The notes beneath the pieces are model-generated. The model had not been told where the DNA came from. It ran no database searches and saw only the letters and a program-made list of their open reading frames with translations. Made by a program: the position numbers and the translations under genes. From XYD12-FULL-36-8 sp041739035 (lineage in GTDB: Bacteria; Bacteroidota; Ignavibacteria; Ignavibacteriales; Ignavibacteriaceae): 64,000 nucleotides of DNA. This document shows positions 44,237 through 53,100 of this stretch, in pieces; position 1 is the first letter of the stretch, and every line of letters begins with the position of its first letter. The stretch lies in assembly GCA_041739035.1 (NCBI GenBank), contig JBGSOQ010000455.1, positions 1 through 64,000 of the forward strand, given 5' to 3'.

Positions 44237-45517
44237 TTGAAGAAAATATATTTATTAATATTCTTATTGGTTTCTCAATTATTAGCTCAGCCGGATTTTT
44301 TAGTTGAACGTGATATTATTCAATCTGGTAAATTTTATAATTCAGAAATTCATTTCTTTCCATCTGAACAAGATTATCTTGTTTACTATTCATACAAAAT
44401 TTCTTACTCCCAATTATTTTTTGAAAAGAACGCTGATCAATTTTATGCTGGATTTAGTGTAAATATTGAGATTAAAGATTCTGCGGGTAATATTGTTAAA
44501 CGAACATTTGATGATAGAAAAATCTCTGTTAATAATTTCGAAGAAACAAATTCACAAACCACATTTTTACAGGGAGTAATGAATTTTAATCTGCCTGAAG
44601 GCAAGTATGATCTTCTTGCACTAATTTCTGATCAAATTTCAAAACGTGAAAGAAGAATTCCTCCGATTAATGTAGATTTAAGAAAATCAAAACCGATACT
44701 TAATCCCATCGTATTTGATCCTGGAAAAATTAATTGTGATGGACATAATGCGTTTGTGCTCTCCAATAATTCAGCATCCATCCCATTTAATAAACCAACA
44801 AATGATTTAGTAGTACCAGTTGCAAACCATGAAATTAATTCTCTCTCAATAAAAGTTAGAAGAGGGGATAAAATTCTTATTGATGAAGAGAAGATCACAG
44901 AGTTATTTCTTGCGCATCCAGAAATAAAACTATGTGAAGATAAAGTAGTCATTACTCAAAGTGCTGATACATCTAAATTAAAAATATTTCTTCTAAAGGA
45001 TTTCTCTTCAAAACTAACCGAAGGACCTATCCAGTTAGAAATTTATCCGGATGATGCTACCGAGAAAAATCAAATATTTAATTTAAATGTAATCTGGATC
45101 GGCAAGCCAATCAGTTTACTGGATCCGGAACAAGCTATTAAATTCATTGAGATAATTGAGAGCAAAGATGTTGTTTCAAATATTTTTAGTTTCAGCAGTG
45201 ATGATATTGAGAGTCTCTATTACTATTGGAATAAACAGGATCCCACACCCGAAACAAAATTTAATGAATTGATGAGTGAGTTTTATACAAGAGTTGATTA
45301 CTGTGAACTGAATTTTAGATCACTTGCGGGTAATGGCGGTGCAAAGTCTGATCGAGGTAAAACTTATATTAAATTTGGCCCTCCTGATTTAATTGAACGT
45401 GATACCGATAATCATGATAAAGTTGTGGAGAGCTGGGTTTATAAAAAATCTCAAAGAAAATTTGTATTCGTTGATAATGAAGGTACAGGAATATTCACTT
45501 TAGCGAATGGACAATGA
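44237..45517 (+). CDS. GWxTD-domain-type exported protein
   Basis: A 426-residue protein with signal peptide (about 1-18, IYLLIFLLVSQLLAQ). The C-terminal 120 residues match GWxTD proteins of FCB bacteria: YWNKQDPTPETKFNELMSEF, TRVDYCELNF and SDRGKTYIKFGPPDLIERD, ending in EGTGIFTLANGQ. The name motif itself is degenerate (GGAKSDRG instead of GWxTDRG). The start is TTG at 44237; no ATG would keep the signal peptide. Role is unknown. It overlaps pdxA by 4 nt and is preceded by rho. Confidence 0.85.
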   Translation: MKKIYLLIFLLVSQLLAQPDFLVERDIIQSGKFYNSEIHFFPSEQDYLVYYSYKISYSQLFFEKNADQFYAGFSVNIEIKDSAGNIVKRTFDDRKISVNNFEETNSQTTFLQGVMNFNLPEGKYDLLALISDQISKRERRIPPINVDLRKSKPILNPIVFDPGKINCDGHNAFVLSNNSASIPFNKPTNDLVVPVANHEINSLSIKVRRGDKILIDEEKITELFLAHPEIKLCEDKVVITQSADTSKLKIFLLKDFSSKLTEGPIQLEIYPDDATEKNQIFNLNVIWIGKPISLLDPEQAIKFIEIIESKDVVSNIFSFSSDDIESLYYYWNKQDPTPETKFNELMSEFYTRVDYCELNFRSLAGNGGAKSDRGKTYIKFGPPDLIERDTDNHDKVVESWVYKKSQRKFVFVDNEGTGIFTLANGQ

Positions 45518-46515
45518 CACGAATTGTTTTTACTTGCGGAGATGTGAATGGAATTGGACCTGAAATAGCTATAAAAGCTTTCAACAAAATCTTCAAAAAT
45601 AAAAACAAGAATCAAATAATTTTTATATGTCCGAAGAATGTTTTTGAACATTATTATAAACTCACTAAATCTATATTTAATTATCAGATAACTGATAAAG
45701 AAATATTCTCAACTTCTCATCTTAATTTAATCACATTACCCTATGCAAAGTTAGAATCCGGTAAAGCAACAAAAGTTTCCGGCAAAATTGCTTATCAATC
45801 AATTGTTAAATCATTGGAATTGATTGATAGAAAATCTGCTGATCTCTTAGTGACAGCACCAATATCCAAGAAAGCTTTTAATCTTGCAAACATAGATTTT
45901 CCGGGACATACTGAATTGTTAGCACGGTATGAAAGCAATAATAATTATATGATGTTGTTTCTTTCAGAAAAAATAAAAGCCGGCTTGCTTACTATTCATT
46001 CTCCAATTTCTAAAATTCATAACCTAATCAAAAAAGAAAAAATAATTAATGCGATTGAGCTGCTTAGTTTAACAGCAAAGCAAGATCTAGGAATACTTAA
46101 TCCTAAAATAGCTGTGTTAGCATTAAATCCGCACGCTGGTGAAAATGGATTGATAGGAAATGAGGAAATCGAAATTATTACCCCTGCAATAAAATCATTA
46201 CAAAAAAAGTTTGATGTTTCAGGTCCATTTGTTCCGGATGCTTTTTGGGGAAATAAATCTTTTAAAAAGTTTGATCTGATTCTTGGAATGTATCATGATC
46301 AGGTTCTAATTCCATTTAAACTTTTAAACTTTAACAACGGAGTAAATTTTACGGCGGGATTAAAATTAATCCGCACTTCACCTGATCACGGAACGGCATA
46401 CGATATCGCCGGATTGAACAAAGCAGATGAATCAAGTATTCTGCAATCATACAAATATGCAATCAAGATATATCAAAACAGGAATCGCTCCATTGCAGAA
46501 TCAAAATCATACTGA
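45514..46515 (+). CDS. pdxA: 4-hydroxythreonine-4-phosphate dehydrogenase
   Basis: NAD-dependent step of pyridoxal-phosphate synthesis in the deoxyxylulose-phosphate route. The 333 residues carry CGDVNGIGPEIAIKAF (9-24), FPGHTELLA with a metal histidine (about 131-139), LNPHAGENGLIGNEE and YHDQVLIPFK with further metal ligands, and TSPDHGTAYDIAG. It overlaps the GWxTD gene by 4 nt and its 3' end is overlapped by the methyltransferase gene. Confidence 0.95.
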   Translation: MTRIVFTCGDVNGIGPEIAIKAFNKIFKNKNKNQIIFICPKNVFEHYYKLTKSIFNYQITDKEIFSTSHLNLITLPYAKLESGKATKVSGKIAYQSIVKSLELIDRKSADLLVTAPISKKAFNLANIDFPGHTELLARYESNNNYMMLFLSEKIKAGLLTIHSPISKIHNLIKKEKIINAIELLSLTAKQDLGILNPKIAVLALNPHAGENGLIGNEEIEIITPAIKSLQKKFDVSGPFVPDAFWGNKSFKKFDLILGMYHDQVLIPFKLLNFNNGVNFTAGLKLIRTSPDHGTAYDIAGLNKADESSILQSYKYAIKIYQNRNRSIAESKSY

Positions 46516-47227
46516 TCCATATCTCCACGTTGCTAATATTTATCCGCATCTTATGAACTTTGTAAGTTATAAGTGGTGGGCAAGATATATTTACACAATA
46601 ACCAAACCTAAAGTTTTAAAAAATCCTTGTGTCCTTGAACTGGCTTCAGGCAATTGTGCATTAGCAGTATATCTATCAAAACATTATAAAAATTATATTG
46701 CTACAGATATATCTCAAAGCATGCTTAATCATTCTAAAAATAAATTAAATAAAGTCTGTTGCGATATGACAGCCATCCCGTTCAGTAAAAAGTTTGATTT
46801 AATTTTAACTTCATTCGATAGCGTAAACTATTTATTAAGTAAAAAAAGATTACTTCAATTTTTTAATGAAGTAAATAATCATCTTTCTGAAAAAGGTGTG
46901 CTGACTTTTGATGCCGCGCTTGAAAGTAATAGTTATAAGCATCAGAAAACTGCCAGAACTAAAGGGCGAGCGAAGGGATTTATTTATTTTAGAGAAAGTG
47001 TTTTTTTGCCCGCAAGTAAAATCCATAAAAACATTTTTAGAATTATATATCCAAACGGTAACACTATTTCAGAAATACATAAACAAAAAATATACAGCTA
47101 CGAGACTTTTTTTGAGATGGCAGAAAAGTCTGGTCTATATGTTGTAAATTGCTATAAAGCTTTTTCATTTACGAAAGGAAAAGCAAGTTCTGATCGTGTT
47201 CAATTTATTATGAAGAGGAAATCTTAA
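46493..47227 (+). CDS. Class I SAM-dependent methyltransferase
   Basis: Rossmann-fold methyltransferase of unknown substrate. From TTG at 46493 it has 244 residues; SAM-binding motif I is CVLELASGNCALAVYL, then IATDISQSML, DMTAIPF and FDLILTSFDSVNYL follow, and GVLTFDAALES is motif-like further on. Start choice: AGGA lies about 9 nt before this TTG and the protein begins QNQNHTDPYLHVANIYPHL. In-frame ATGs at 46457 and 46427 would add residues that only read the pdxA 3' end. It overlaps pdxA by 23 nt and the ABC gene by one base. Confidence 0.8.
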   Translation: MQNQNHTDPYLHVANIYPHLMNFVSYKWWARYIYTITKPKVLKNPCVLELASGNCALAVYLSKHYKNYIATDISQSMLNHSKNKLNKVCCDMTAIPFSKKFDLILTSFDSVNYLLSKKRLLQFFNEVNNHLSEKGVLTFDAALESNSYKHQKTARTKGRAKGFIYFRESVFLPASKIHKNIFRIIYPNGNTISEIHKQKIYSYETFFEMAEKSGLYVVNCYKAFSFTKGKASSDRVQFIMKRKS

Positions 47228-47901
47228 TGTTATCTATTCAGAATATTAGTTTTAATTATGATAATCAGATATTATTTGAAGATGCTAATCTTGAATTAGG
47301 TGCAGGTGAGTTTGCATTTCTTATAGGCAAAAGCGGCTCAGGTAAAACATCTCTCTTACAAATGATTTATATGAATTTACTTCCTCAATCGGGAACAGTT
47401 ACTGTTGGGAATTTTAATTCTAAATTAATTAAGAAGAGTGAACTGCCATTATTAAGAAGAAAAATTGGAATTGTATTTCAGGATTTTAAGTTACTAACTG
47501 ATCGAAATGTTTTTGAAAATTTATCTTTTGTACTTGAAGTAACCGCCACACCAAAGAAAGAAATTAAGAAAAAAGTTAATGATGCTTTGAATGAAGTAGG
47601 TTTATCTCACAAAAGATTGAACAATCCGGAAAATCTTTCCGGAGGTGAAAAACAGCGCGTCGCGATTGCGAGAGCGATCTTAAATGATCCGTTAATTATT
47701 CTCGCCGATGAACCTACAGGTAATCTTGATCCTGAAACATCAGGTGAAATACTGGATTTACTGCAAAAAATTAATAAACGCGGCACTGCTGTTTTATTTG
47801 CAACTCACAATTATGATATGGTAAGAAAAGGGAATACCCGAATATTTAAAATTGAAGATAAAAAAATCCTTAAAGGATTTTTAAAACAAAAAGATCAGTG
47901 A
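47227..47901 (+). CDS. ftsE: FtsE-like ABC transporter ATP-binding protein
   Basis: ATPase of 224 residues with Walker A GKSGSGKTS (34-42), FQDFKLL as Q-loop, signature LSGGEKQRVAIARA, Walker B IILADEPTGNLD and switch ATHN. The sequence RRKIGIVFQDFKLLTDRNVF resembles FtsE, which controls cell-wall hydrolases with FtsX. No ftsX is adjacent. It starts on the last base of the methyltransferase stop, and its end overlaps adk by 7 nt. FtsE is the best family match; other small ABC ATPases (LolD type) cannot be excluded. Confidence 0.8.
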   Translation: MLSIQNISFNYDNQILFEDANLELGAGEFAFLIGKSGSGKTSLLQMIYMNLLPQSGTVTVGNFNSKLIKKSELPLLRRKIGIVFQDFKLLTDRNVFENLSFVLEVTATPKKEIKKKVNDALNEVGLSHKRLNNPENLSGGEKQRVAIARAILNDPLIILADEPTGNLDPETSGEILDLLQKINKRGTAVLFATHNYDMVRKGNTRIFKIEDKKILKGFLKQKDQ

Positions 47902-48554
47902 TACAGGCTTCTTTCTTTCAACGAATCAACAATTTTTTTATTAACATTCTCAATAGTATCAAATCCGTTTACTTCTATTACTCGATCTTTCTTTTCATAA
48001 TATCCAAGCACCGGCATTGTTGATGAATTAAATATATCCAGCCTGTTTTTAATAACATCTTCTTTGTCATCATTTCTTAAGTAAAAACTGTTTTTAGCGC
48101 CGCAATTTGGGCATGCATCCAAACCTTCAATATCTTTGAGCTTAAATATATTGCCGCACTCTTTGCAGGCTCTTCTGTTATTTAACCGCTTAATAATTTC
48201 TTTTTCATCCGCGGTAATATGAACCAGAATTGAATTATTTATTCCAATCTGTGTAAACAATCTATCTAAAGCTTCAGCTTGAATTGTTGTGCGAGGAAAT
48301 CCATCAAGAATAAAACCGTTTTTGCATTCGTCAGAGGTAAGCTCTTCTTTAATCATTCCAATCATTAAATCATCCGGAACAAGTTCACCTTTTGCCATAA
48401 TTTCACCGGCTTTTATACCAAGATCTGTCTGCTCTTTTACAGCTTTTCTTAAAATATCACCGGTTGAGATATGAGGAATCTTTAAATTGTTTGATATTAT
48501 TTTTGCCTGGGTACCTTTGCCAACCCCTGGAGAGCCGAATAGAATTAAATGCAT
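47895..48554 (-). CDS. adk: Adenylate kinase with zinc-type lid
   Basis: Balances AMP, ADP and ATP. The 219 residues carry the P-loop GSPGVGKGTQAK (8-19), STGDILR (30-36), DGFPRTTIQAE (84-94), and a long LID with four cysteines (Cys130, 133, 148, 151) in CKEC and CPNC, indicating a zinc finger-like lid. Its 3' end overlaps the convergent FtsE-like gene by 7 nt. It is outside the ribosomal/secY cluster where adk often lies. Confidence 0.96.
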   Translation of the reverse strand: MHLILFGSPGVGKGTQAKIISNNLKIPHISTGDILRKAVKEQTDLGIKAGEIMAKGELVPDDLMIGMIKEELTSDECKNGFILDGFPRTTIQAEALDRLFTQIGINNSILVHITADEKEIIKRLNNRRACKECGNIFKLKDIEGLDACPNCGAKNSFYLRNDDKEDVIKNRLDIFNSSTMPVLGYYEKKDRVIEVNGFDTIENVNKKIVDSLKERSLYH

Positions 48555-48626
48555 ATAATCTTCATTTTTTTATTGCAAATTAGAAGTAATTCGATTCTTA
48601 AACAAGAAATTAAGAGTTCAATGAAA

Positions 48627-49100
48627 TTATTTTTTTGACTCAAGTCGCTTTTTTGCAAAGAATGATTTTAACAGATCTTCACTCTCTTGTGCAAGAATAC
48701 CTGAATAGACTTTTATTTTATGATTTGTTTTCGAATTCTCCGCTAAATTATGAAGACTCCCGCAAGCACCAAACTTAGAATCACTTGCCGCAAAATATAG
48801 ATTCTCAATTCTTGATGATAAAAGTGCGCCTGTACACATTATACAAGGTTCAAGAGTAACATAAATTGAACATTCATTCAAGCGCCAGCTTTGTAGATTG
48901 TTTGATGCTGAAGTAATTGCAATCATTTCTGCGTGAGCAGTTGCATCATTTAATTTCTCAACCTGATTATATCCGCGACCGATGATTTTATTTTTATGCA
49001 CAACAACTGCTCCAACAGGAACTTCATCTGCTTCAAATGCACGCTCAGCCTCCTTAAGTGCTGCATACATAAACCGATATATATCTTCAGAAAATAGCAT
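48627..49100 (-). CDS. tadA: tRNA-specific adenosine deaminase TadA
   Basis: Deaminates A34 to inosine in tRNA-Arg(ACG). The 157 residues contain the zinc/catalytic set HAEMIAI (His56, Glu58) and PCIMCTGAL (Cys86, Cys89). EVPVGAVVV near the N-terminus also fits. The tRNA-Arg gene downstream on the same strand order has anticodon UCG, not ACG, so it is not the known substrate. Related deaminases act on cytosine or guanine, but the motifs favour TadA. Confidence 0.92.
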   Translation of the reverse strand: MLFSEDIYRFMYAALKEAERAFEADEVPVGAVVVHKNKIIGRGYNQVEKLNDATAHAEMIAITSASNNLQSWRLNECSIYVTLEPCIMCTGALLSSRIENLYFAASDSKFGACGSLHNLAENSKTNHKIKVYSGILAQESEDLLKSFFAKKRLESKK

Positions 49101-49178
49101 AAGGTAATGTTGATATAAATTAATGATAAATAACGCGTGCTGTCATTCCCACGTTAAAGTGTAAGAAAATAAACAAAA

Positions 49179-49258
49179 GTCATTTCGAAGGAGTTTACGA
49201 CTGAGAAATCTGTTTGAATTTACAAACTTCTCTCCCGATGAATCGGGATCGAAGTGAC
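49179..49258. repeat. REP-like palindromic repeat, full-length copy
   Basis: Begins GTCATTTCGAAGGAG, passes GAGAAATCTGT, then TTCTCTCCCGAT, ATCGGGATCGAAGTGAC. The 80-nt block matches the order and length of 130-208 and of the in-frame copy at 3430-3525. A TGTCATTCCC fragment at 49140 may be a further broken arm. The stretch 49101-49493 holds no protein gene. Confidence 0.75.
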
Positions 49259-49305
49259 ATCTCAATATTCAAAAGAATGACTTGTAAATCTTTTACAAAA
49301 TAAAA

Positions 49306-49323
49306 AGCAGACTAAAGTCTGCT
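49306..49323. repeat. CAGACT/AGTCTG palindrome
   Basis: AGCAGACTAAAGTCTGCT, a near-perfect 18-nt palindrome that matches AACAGACTTTAGTCTGTT at 4899-4916. No T-run follows. Confidence 0.5.
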
Positions 49324-49416
49324 CTACGAATTTTATTACCAACCGTATATTGAATACAGTACAATTAACTTTTGTCTTAATTGTACATTGTTCATTTTTA
49401 ATTGTTAATTAAAAAT

Positions 49417-49477
49417 AAGTACACCCGGAAGGATTCTTCCGAAGGAATGCCTATGGCAGAACCCTTAACCCATTGAT
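49417..49477 (-). pseudogene. Decayed 3' half of tRNA-Arg with 22-nt insertion
   Basis: AAGTACACCCGGAAGGATTC (49417-49436) is identical to 49491-49510, the 3' end of the intact tRNA-Arg and its flank. A 22-nt insertion (49437-49458, TTCCGAAGGAATGCCTATGG then CA) splits the T-loop. GAACCCTTAACCCATTGAT (49459-49477) then resumes, with 17 of 19 bases matching the intact gene. The 5' half of the tRNA is missing. The insertion itself consists of two small hairpins (TTCC/GGAA and TGCC/GGCA). Confidence 0.75.
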
Positions 49478-49493
49478 TAATAACTTAAAGAAG

Positions 49494-49567
49494 TACACCC
49501 GGAAGGATTCGAACCCTCAACCCTTTGATCCGAAGTCAAATGCTCTATCCAGTTGAGCTACGGGTGC
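49494..49567 (-). tRNA. tRNA-Arg (anticodon UCG)
   Basis: A 74-nt cloverleaf on the minus strand. Acceptor GCACCCG pairs with CGGGTGT (one G-U), the D arm has GCTC/GAGC, the anticodon stem is TTTGA/TCAAA with loop CTTCGGA, and the T arm has GGGTTCGAATCC. Anticodon TCG reads arginine CGN codons. CCA is not encoded; the discriminator base is A. Confidence 0.93.
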
Positions 49568-49648
49568 AAATACTAAACAAAATTACTAAGACAAATATAA
49601 TATTTTGTTTTTAAGAAAGCATAGAAAAAATTGATGACATTTTCGTGG

Positions 49649-49780
49649 GCTGTCACATTCGTGAGTATGTCCGAATACTTATGAATTATCATCCTGAACT
49701 TTTATCAGGTACTCAATTTCAAATGGTCCCGAAACAAGATCGGAACGACGTTTCTCGGAAAGACTCCGTTTCGTGACAGC
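49649..49780. repeat. Inverted-repeat element of about 130 nt next to tRNA-Arg
   Basis: GCTGTCAC (49649-49656) faces GTGACAGC (49773-49780). Inside, TCATCCTGAACTTTTATCAG and GAACGACGTTTCTCGG resemble common dispersed palindromic units of this bacterial group. There is no open frame for a transposase; a non-autonomous, MITE-like origin is possible. The remainder of 49568-49920 holds no gene. Confidence 0.45.
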
Positions 49781-49923
49781 AAAAGAATACAATCTTTTTA
49801 TTTAAAGTTTTAATAATCTTTTAGACCTATATAACATGAATTTATGAATTTGAATGTAAGAATAATTTCAAGTTTGTAATTTGCTAATCAACTACTCTTG
49901 TTAAGAGTAAAATATTATTTTAC

Positions 49924-50076
49924 TTGACAATGCAATGTATTTAGTGCTAATTGTTATATGAATTTAATTCTACTTTGAGATTGTTAGATTTCCAAAGTAA
50001 AGCCGCTAATATCCTGATGGGGATGGCTTACCACGGAGAGCAACCCAAATATTCTCCCGAAGCAGAAAATCTTCAA
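49924..50076 (+). promoter_or_regulatory. Candidate promoter and structured leader of the FG-GAP gene
   Basis: TTGACA (49924-49929) is followed after 18 nt by TAATTG (49948-49953), a weak promoter candidate. In the leader, AAGCC (49999-50003) pairs with GGCTT (50025-50029) and ATCC with GGAT, giving a bulged hairpin. GGAG (50035-50038) can pair with CTCC (50054-50057). GAGGGAG precedes the ATG at 50111. I do not recognise a known riboswitch class here; CAAAGT and TTACC are only faintly like c-di-GMP aptamers. Confidence 0.3.
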
Positions 50077-50110
50077 ATATTCTTTTTCAATTTTCAGAGG
50101 GAGTATTGCA

Positions 50111-53100
50111 ATGAACAAAACATACTTTATACTCGCATCCTTATTTTTTTTCTCGCAAATTTTCCCGCAGGATCAATTCACAGAACAAACATCAATTGCA
50201 TTAACTGGTGTTATTTATAGTTCATCAGCGTGGGGAGATTATGATAATGATGGTGATCTTGACATTTTGCTGACTGGATATACAGGCGCCGGCCGAGTAT
50301 CCAAAATATACCGGAACAACGGGGATAACACATTCACGGAACAAATATCAATTGCATTACCTGGTGTTGAAGGGGGTTCAGCAGCGTGGGGAGATTATGA
50401 TAATGATGGTGATCTTGACATTTTACTGACCGGAAGTACAAACAGTAGTTATGTATCTAAAATATATCGCAATGAAGGGGATAACACATTCACAGAACAA
50501 ACTGGAATATCTTTAATAGAAGTTTATAGGTGCAGTGCGGCTTGGGGAGATTATGATAATGATGGTGATCTTGACATATTGCTAACTGGATTTACAGGCA
50601 GTAGTGAAGTATCCAAAATATATCGTAACAACGGAAATAACACATTCACAGAACAAACTGGAATATCTTTGACAGGAGTTATTGGAGGTAATGCAACCTG
50701 GGGAGATTATGATAGTGATGGTGATCTTGACATATTGCTGACTGGAGGTGCATCCAGTGGTCGAGTATCTAAAATATACCGCAACAACGGGGATAACACA
50801 TTCACAGAGCAAACATCAATATCTCTAACAGCAGTTGCAGGTAGTTCAGCGTGGGGCGATTATGATAATGATGGTGATCTTGACATTTTGCTGACAGGAT
50901 ATTCAAGCACCGGGCGAGTATCCAAAATATACCGCAACAACGGGGACAACACATTCACAGAAACATCAATTACATTAGCTGGTGTCATGTCTAGTTCAGT
51001 AGCGTGGGGCGATTATGATAATGATGGTGATCTTGACATTTTGTTGACTGGAGATGCGGATGGTGTTTATATATCAAAAATATATCGCAATAATAATCTA
51101 ATACCAAATACTTTGCCTGCTGCCCCCTCAAACTTGTCAGCAGTAATTAACGGAGAGGATGTTATTCTAAGCTGGGATAAAAGCACTGATAACGAAACCT
51201 CTCAGAATGGATTAAGCTATAATTTAGTAATTGGCACTGCATCAAATGCAGTAAATAAATTATCCCCGATGTCGGACAGAATTACAGGATATAGGAGAAT
51301 AATAAATCTCGGAAATACAAACCATAGAAATGGCTGGACAATTAAAGGTCTGGATTTGGGACAAACTTACTACTGGAGCGTCCAGGCATTAGATAACTGT
51401 TTTGAAGGTTCTAGCTTTTTCCAAGAACAAATATTCAAATTAAGTGATCAATTCACAGAACAGACATCAATATCTCTAGCAGGGGTTGAATACAGTAATG
51501 TAGCGTGGGGCGATTATGATAATGATGGTGATCTTGACATTTTGCTCACTGGAGATACAGGTAGTGAAGCAGTATCTAAAATATATCGCAATAACGAGGA
51601 TAACACATTCACAGAACAAACTGGAATATCTTTAATAGGAGTTTATCATAGCAGTGCAGCCTGGGGCGATTATGATAATGATGGTGATCTGGACATATTA
51701 CTGACTGGAGATTCAAACAGTGGTCCAGTATCTAAAATATATCGCAATAACGGGGATAACTCTTTCACAGAACAAACTGGAATATCTTTAACAGGTGTTC
51801 GATTGGGAAGCGTAGCTTGGGGAGATTATGATAATGATGGTGATCTTGACATATTGCTCACTGGAGATACAGGTAGTGAACCAGTATCGAAAATATATCG
51901 CAATGATAGAGATAACACATTCACAGAACAATCTGGAATATCTTTAACAGGAGTTTATGCTAGTAGCTTAGCCTGGGGCGATTATGATAATGATGGTGAT
52001 CTTGACATATTGCTGACTGGGAGTACAGGTAGTGGAGTAGTATCTAAAATATTTCAAAATTATGGAAATAACACATTCACAGAACATACTGGAGTATTTT
52101 TAACTGGGGTTACAAACTGTAGTTCATCCTGGGGAGATTATGATAATGATGGCGATCTGGACATTTTACTGACTGGATGGACAGGTAGCAGCCGTACATC
52201 CAAAATATACCGCAACAATAGTTTCACACAAAACACTTTGCCTGCTTCACCATTAAACTTAACGTCAATAGACAACCCGGACAATAGTGTTACTTTAAGC
52301 TGGGATAAAAGTACAGATAACGAAACCCCGCAGAATGGCTTAAGATATAATTTAGTAATTGGCACTGCACCAAATGCAGTAAATAAATTATCCCCGATGT
52401 CGGGCAGAGAAACAGGCTACAGGCGGGTAATAGATCTTGGCAATACAAATCACAACAATAGCTGGACGATTAAGGGTCTGAATTCAGGACAAACATATTA
52501 CTGGAGTGTACAGGCACTAGATAATTGTTTTGCTGGTTCTAACTTTTCCCAGGAACAGAACTTTAAAGCATTTGGTCAATTCACAGAACAAACATCAATT
52601 GCATTAACTGGTGTTTATGGTGGTTCAGCAGCGTGGGGAGATTATGATAATGATGGTGATCTTGACATTTTGCTGACTGGAAATACATACCCTGATATTA
52701 TTTCCAAAATATACCGCAATAACGGGGATAACACATTTACAGAACAAACTGGAATTTCATTAACCGGTGTTTATTATAGTTCAGTAGCGTGGGGAGATTA
52801 TGATAATGACGGTGATCTTGATATTTTGCTGACTGGATTAACAGGCAATGATGCTATATCAAAAATATATTGCAATAACGGAAATAACACATTCACAGAA
52901 CAGACATCAATTGCATTACCTGGAGTTTTTCATAGTTCAGTAGCGTGGGGAGATTATGATAATGATGGTGATCTTGACATATTGCTGACTGGAGCTGGTA
53001 CAAGCTATATATCAAAAATATACCGCAATAACGGGGATAACACATTCACAGAACAAACATCAATTGCATTAACTGGTGTTGTAGGTGGTTCAGCAGCGTG

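Noticed and set aside
46427..46492. Earlier starts for the methyltransferase gene
   Set aside because: They only translate the 3' end of pdxA out of frame; the TTG at 46493 fits the N-terminus and has AGGA upstream.
49999..50060. c-di-GMP (GEMM) or cobalamin riboswitch
   Set aside because: Only short fragments resemble the consensus; the conserved core and paired helices are not complete.
49951..50220. Open frame of 89 residues overlapping the FG-GAP start
   Set aside because: No ribosome-binding site, unlike-protein composition, and it crosses the leader and signal peptide of the real gene.
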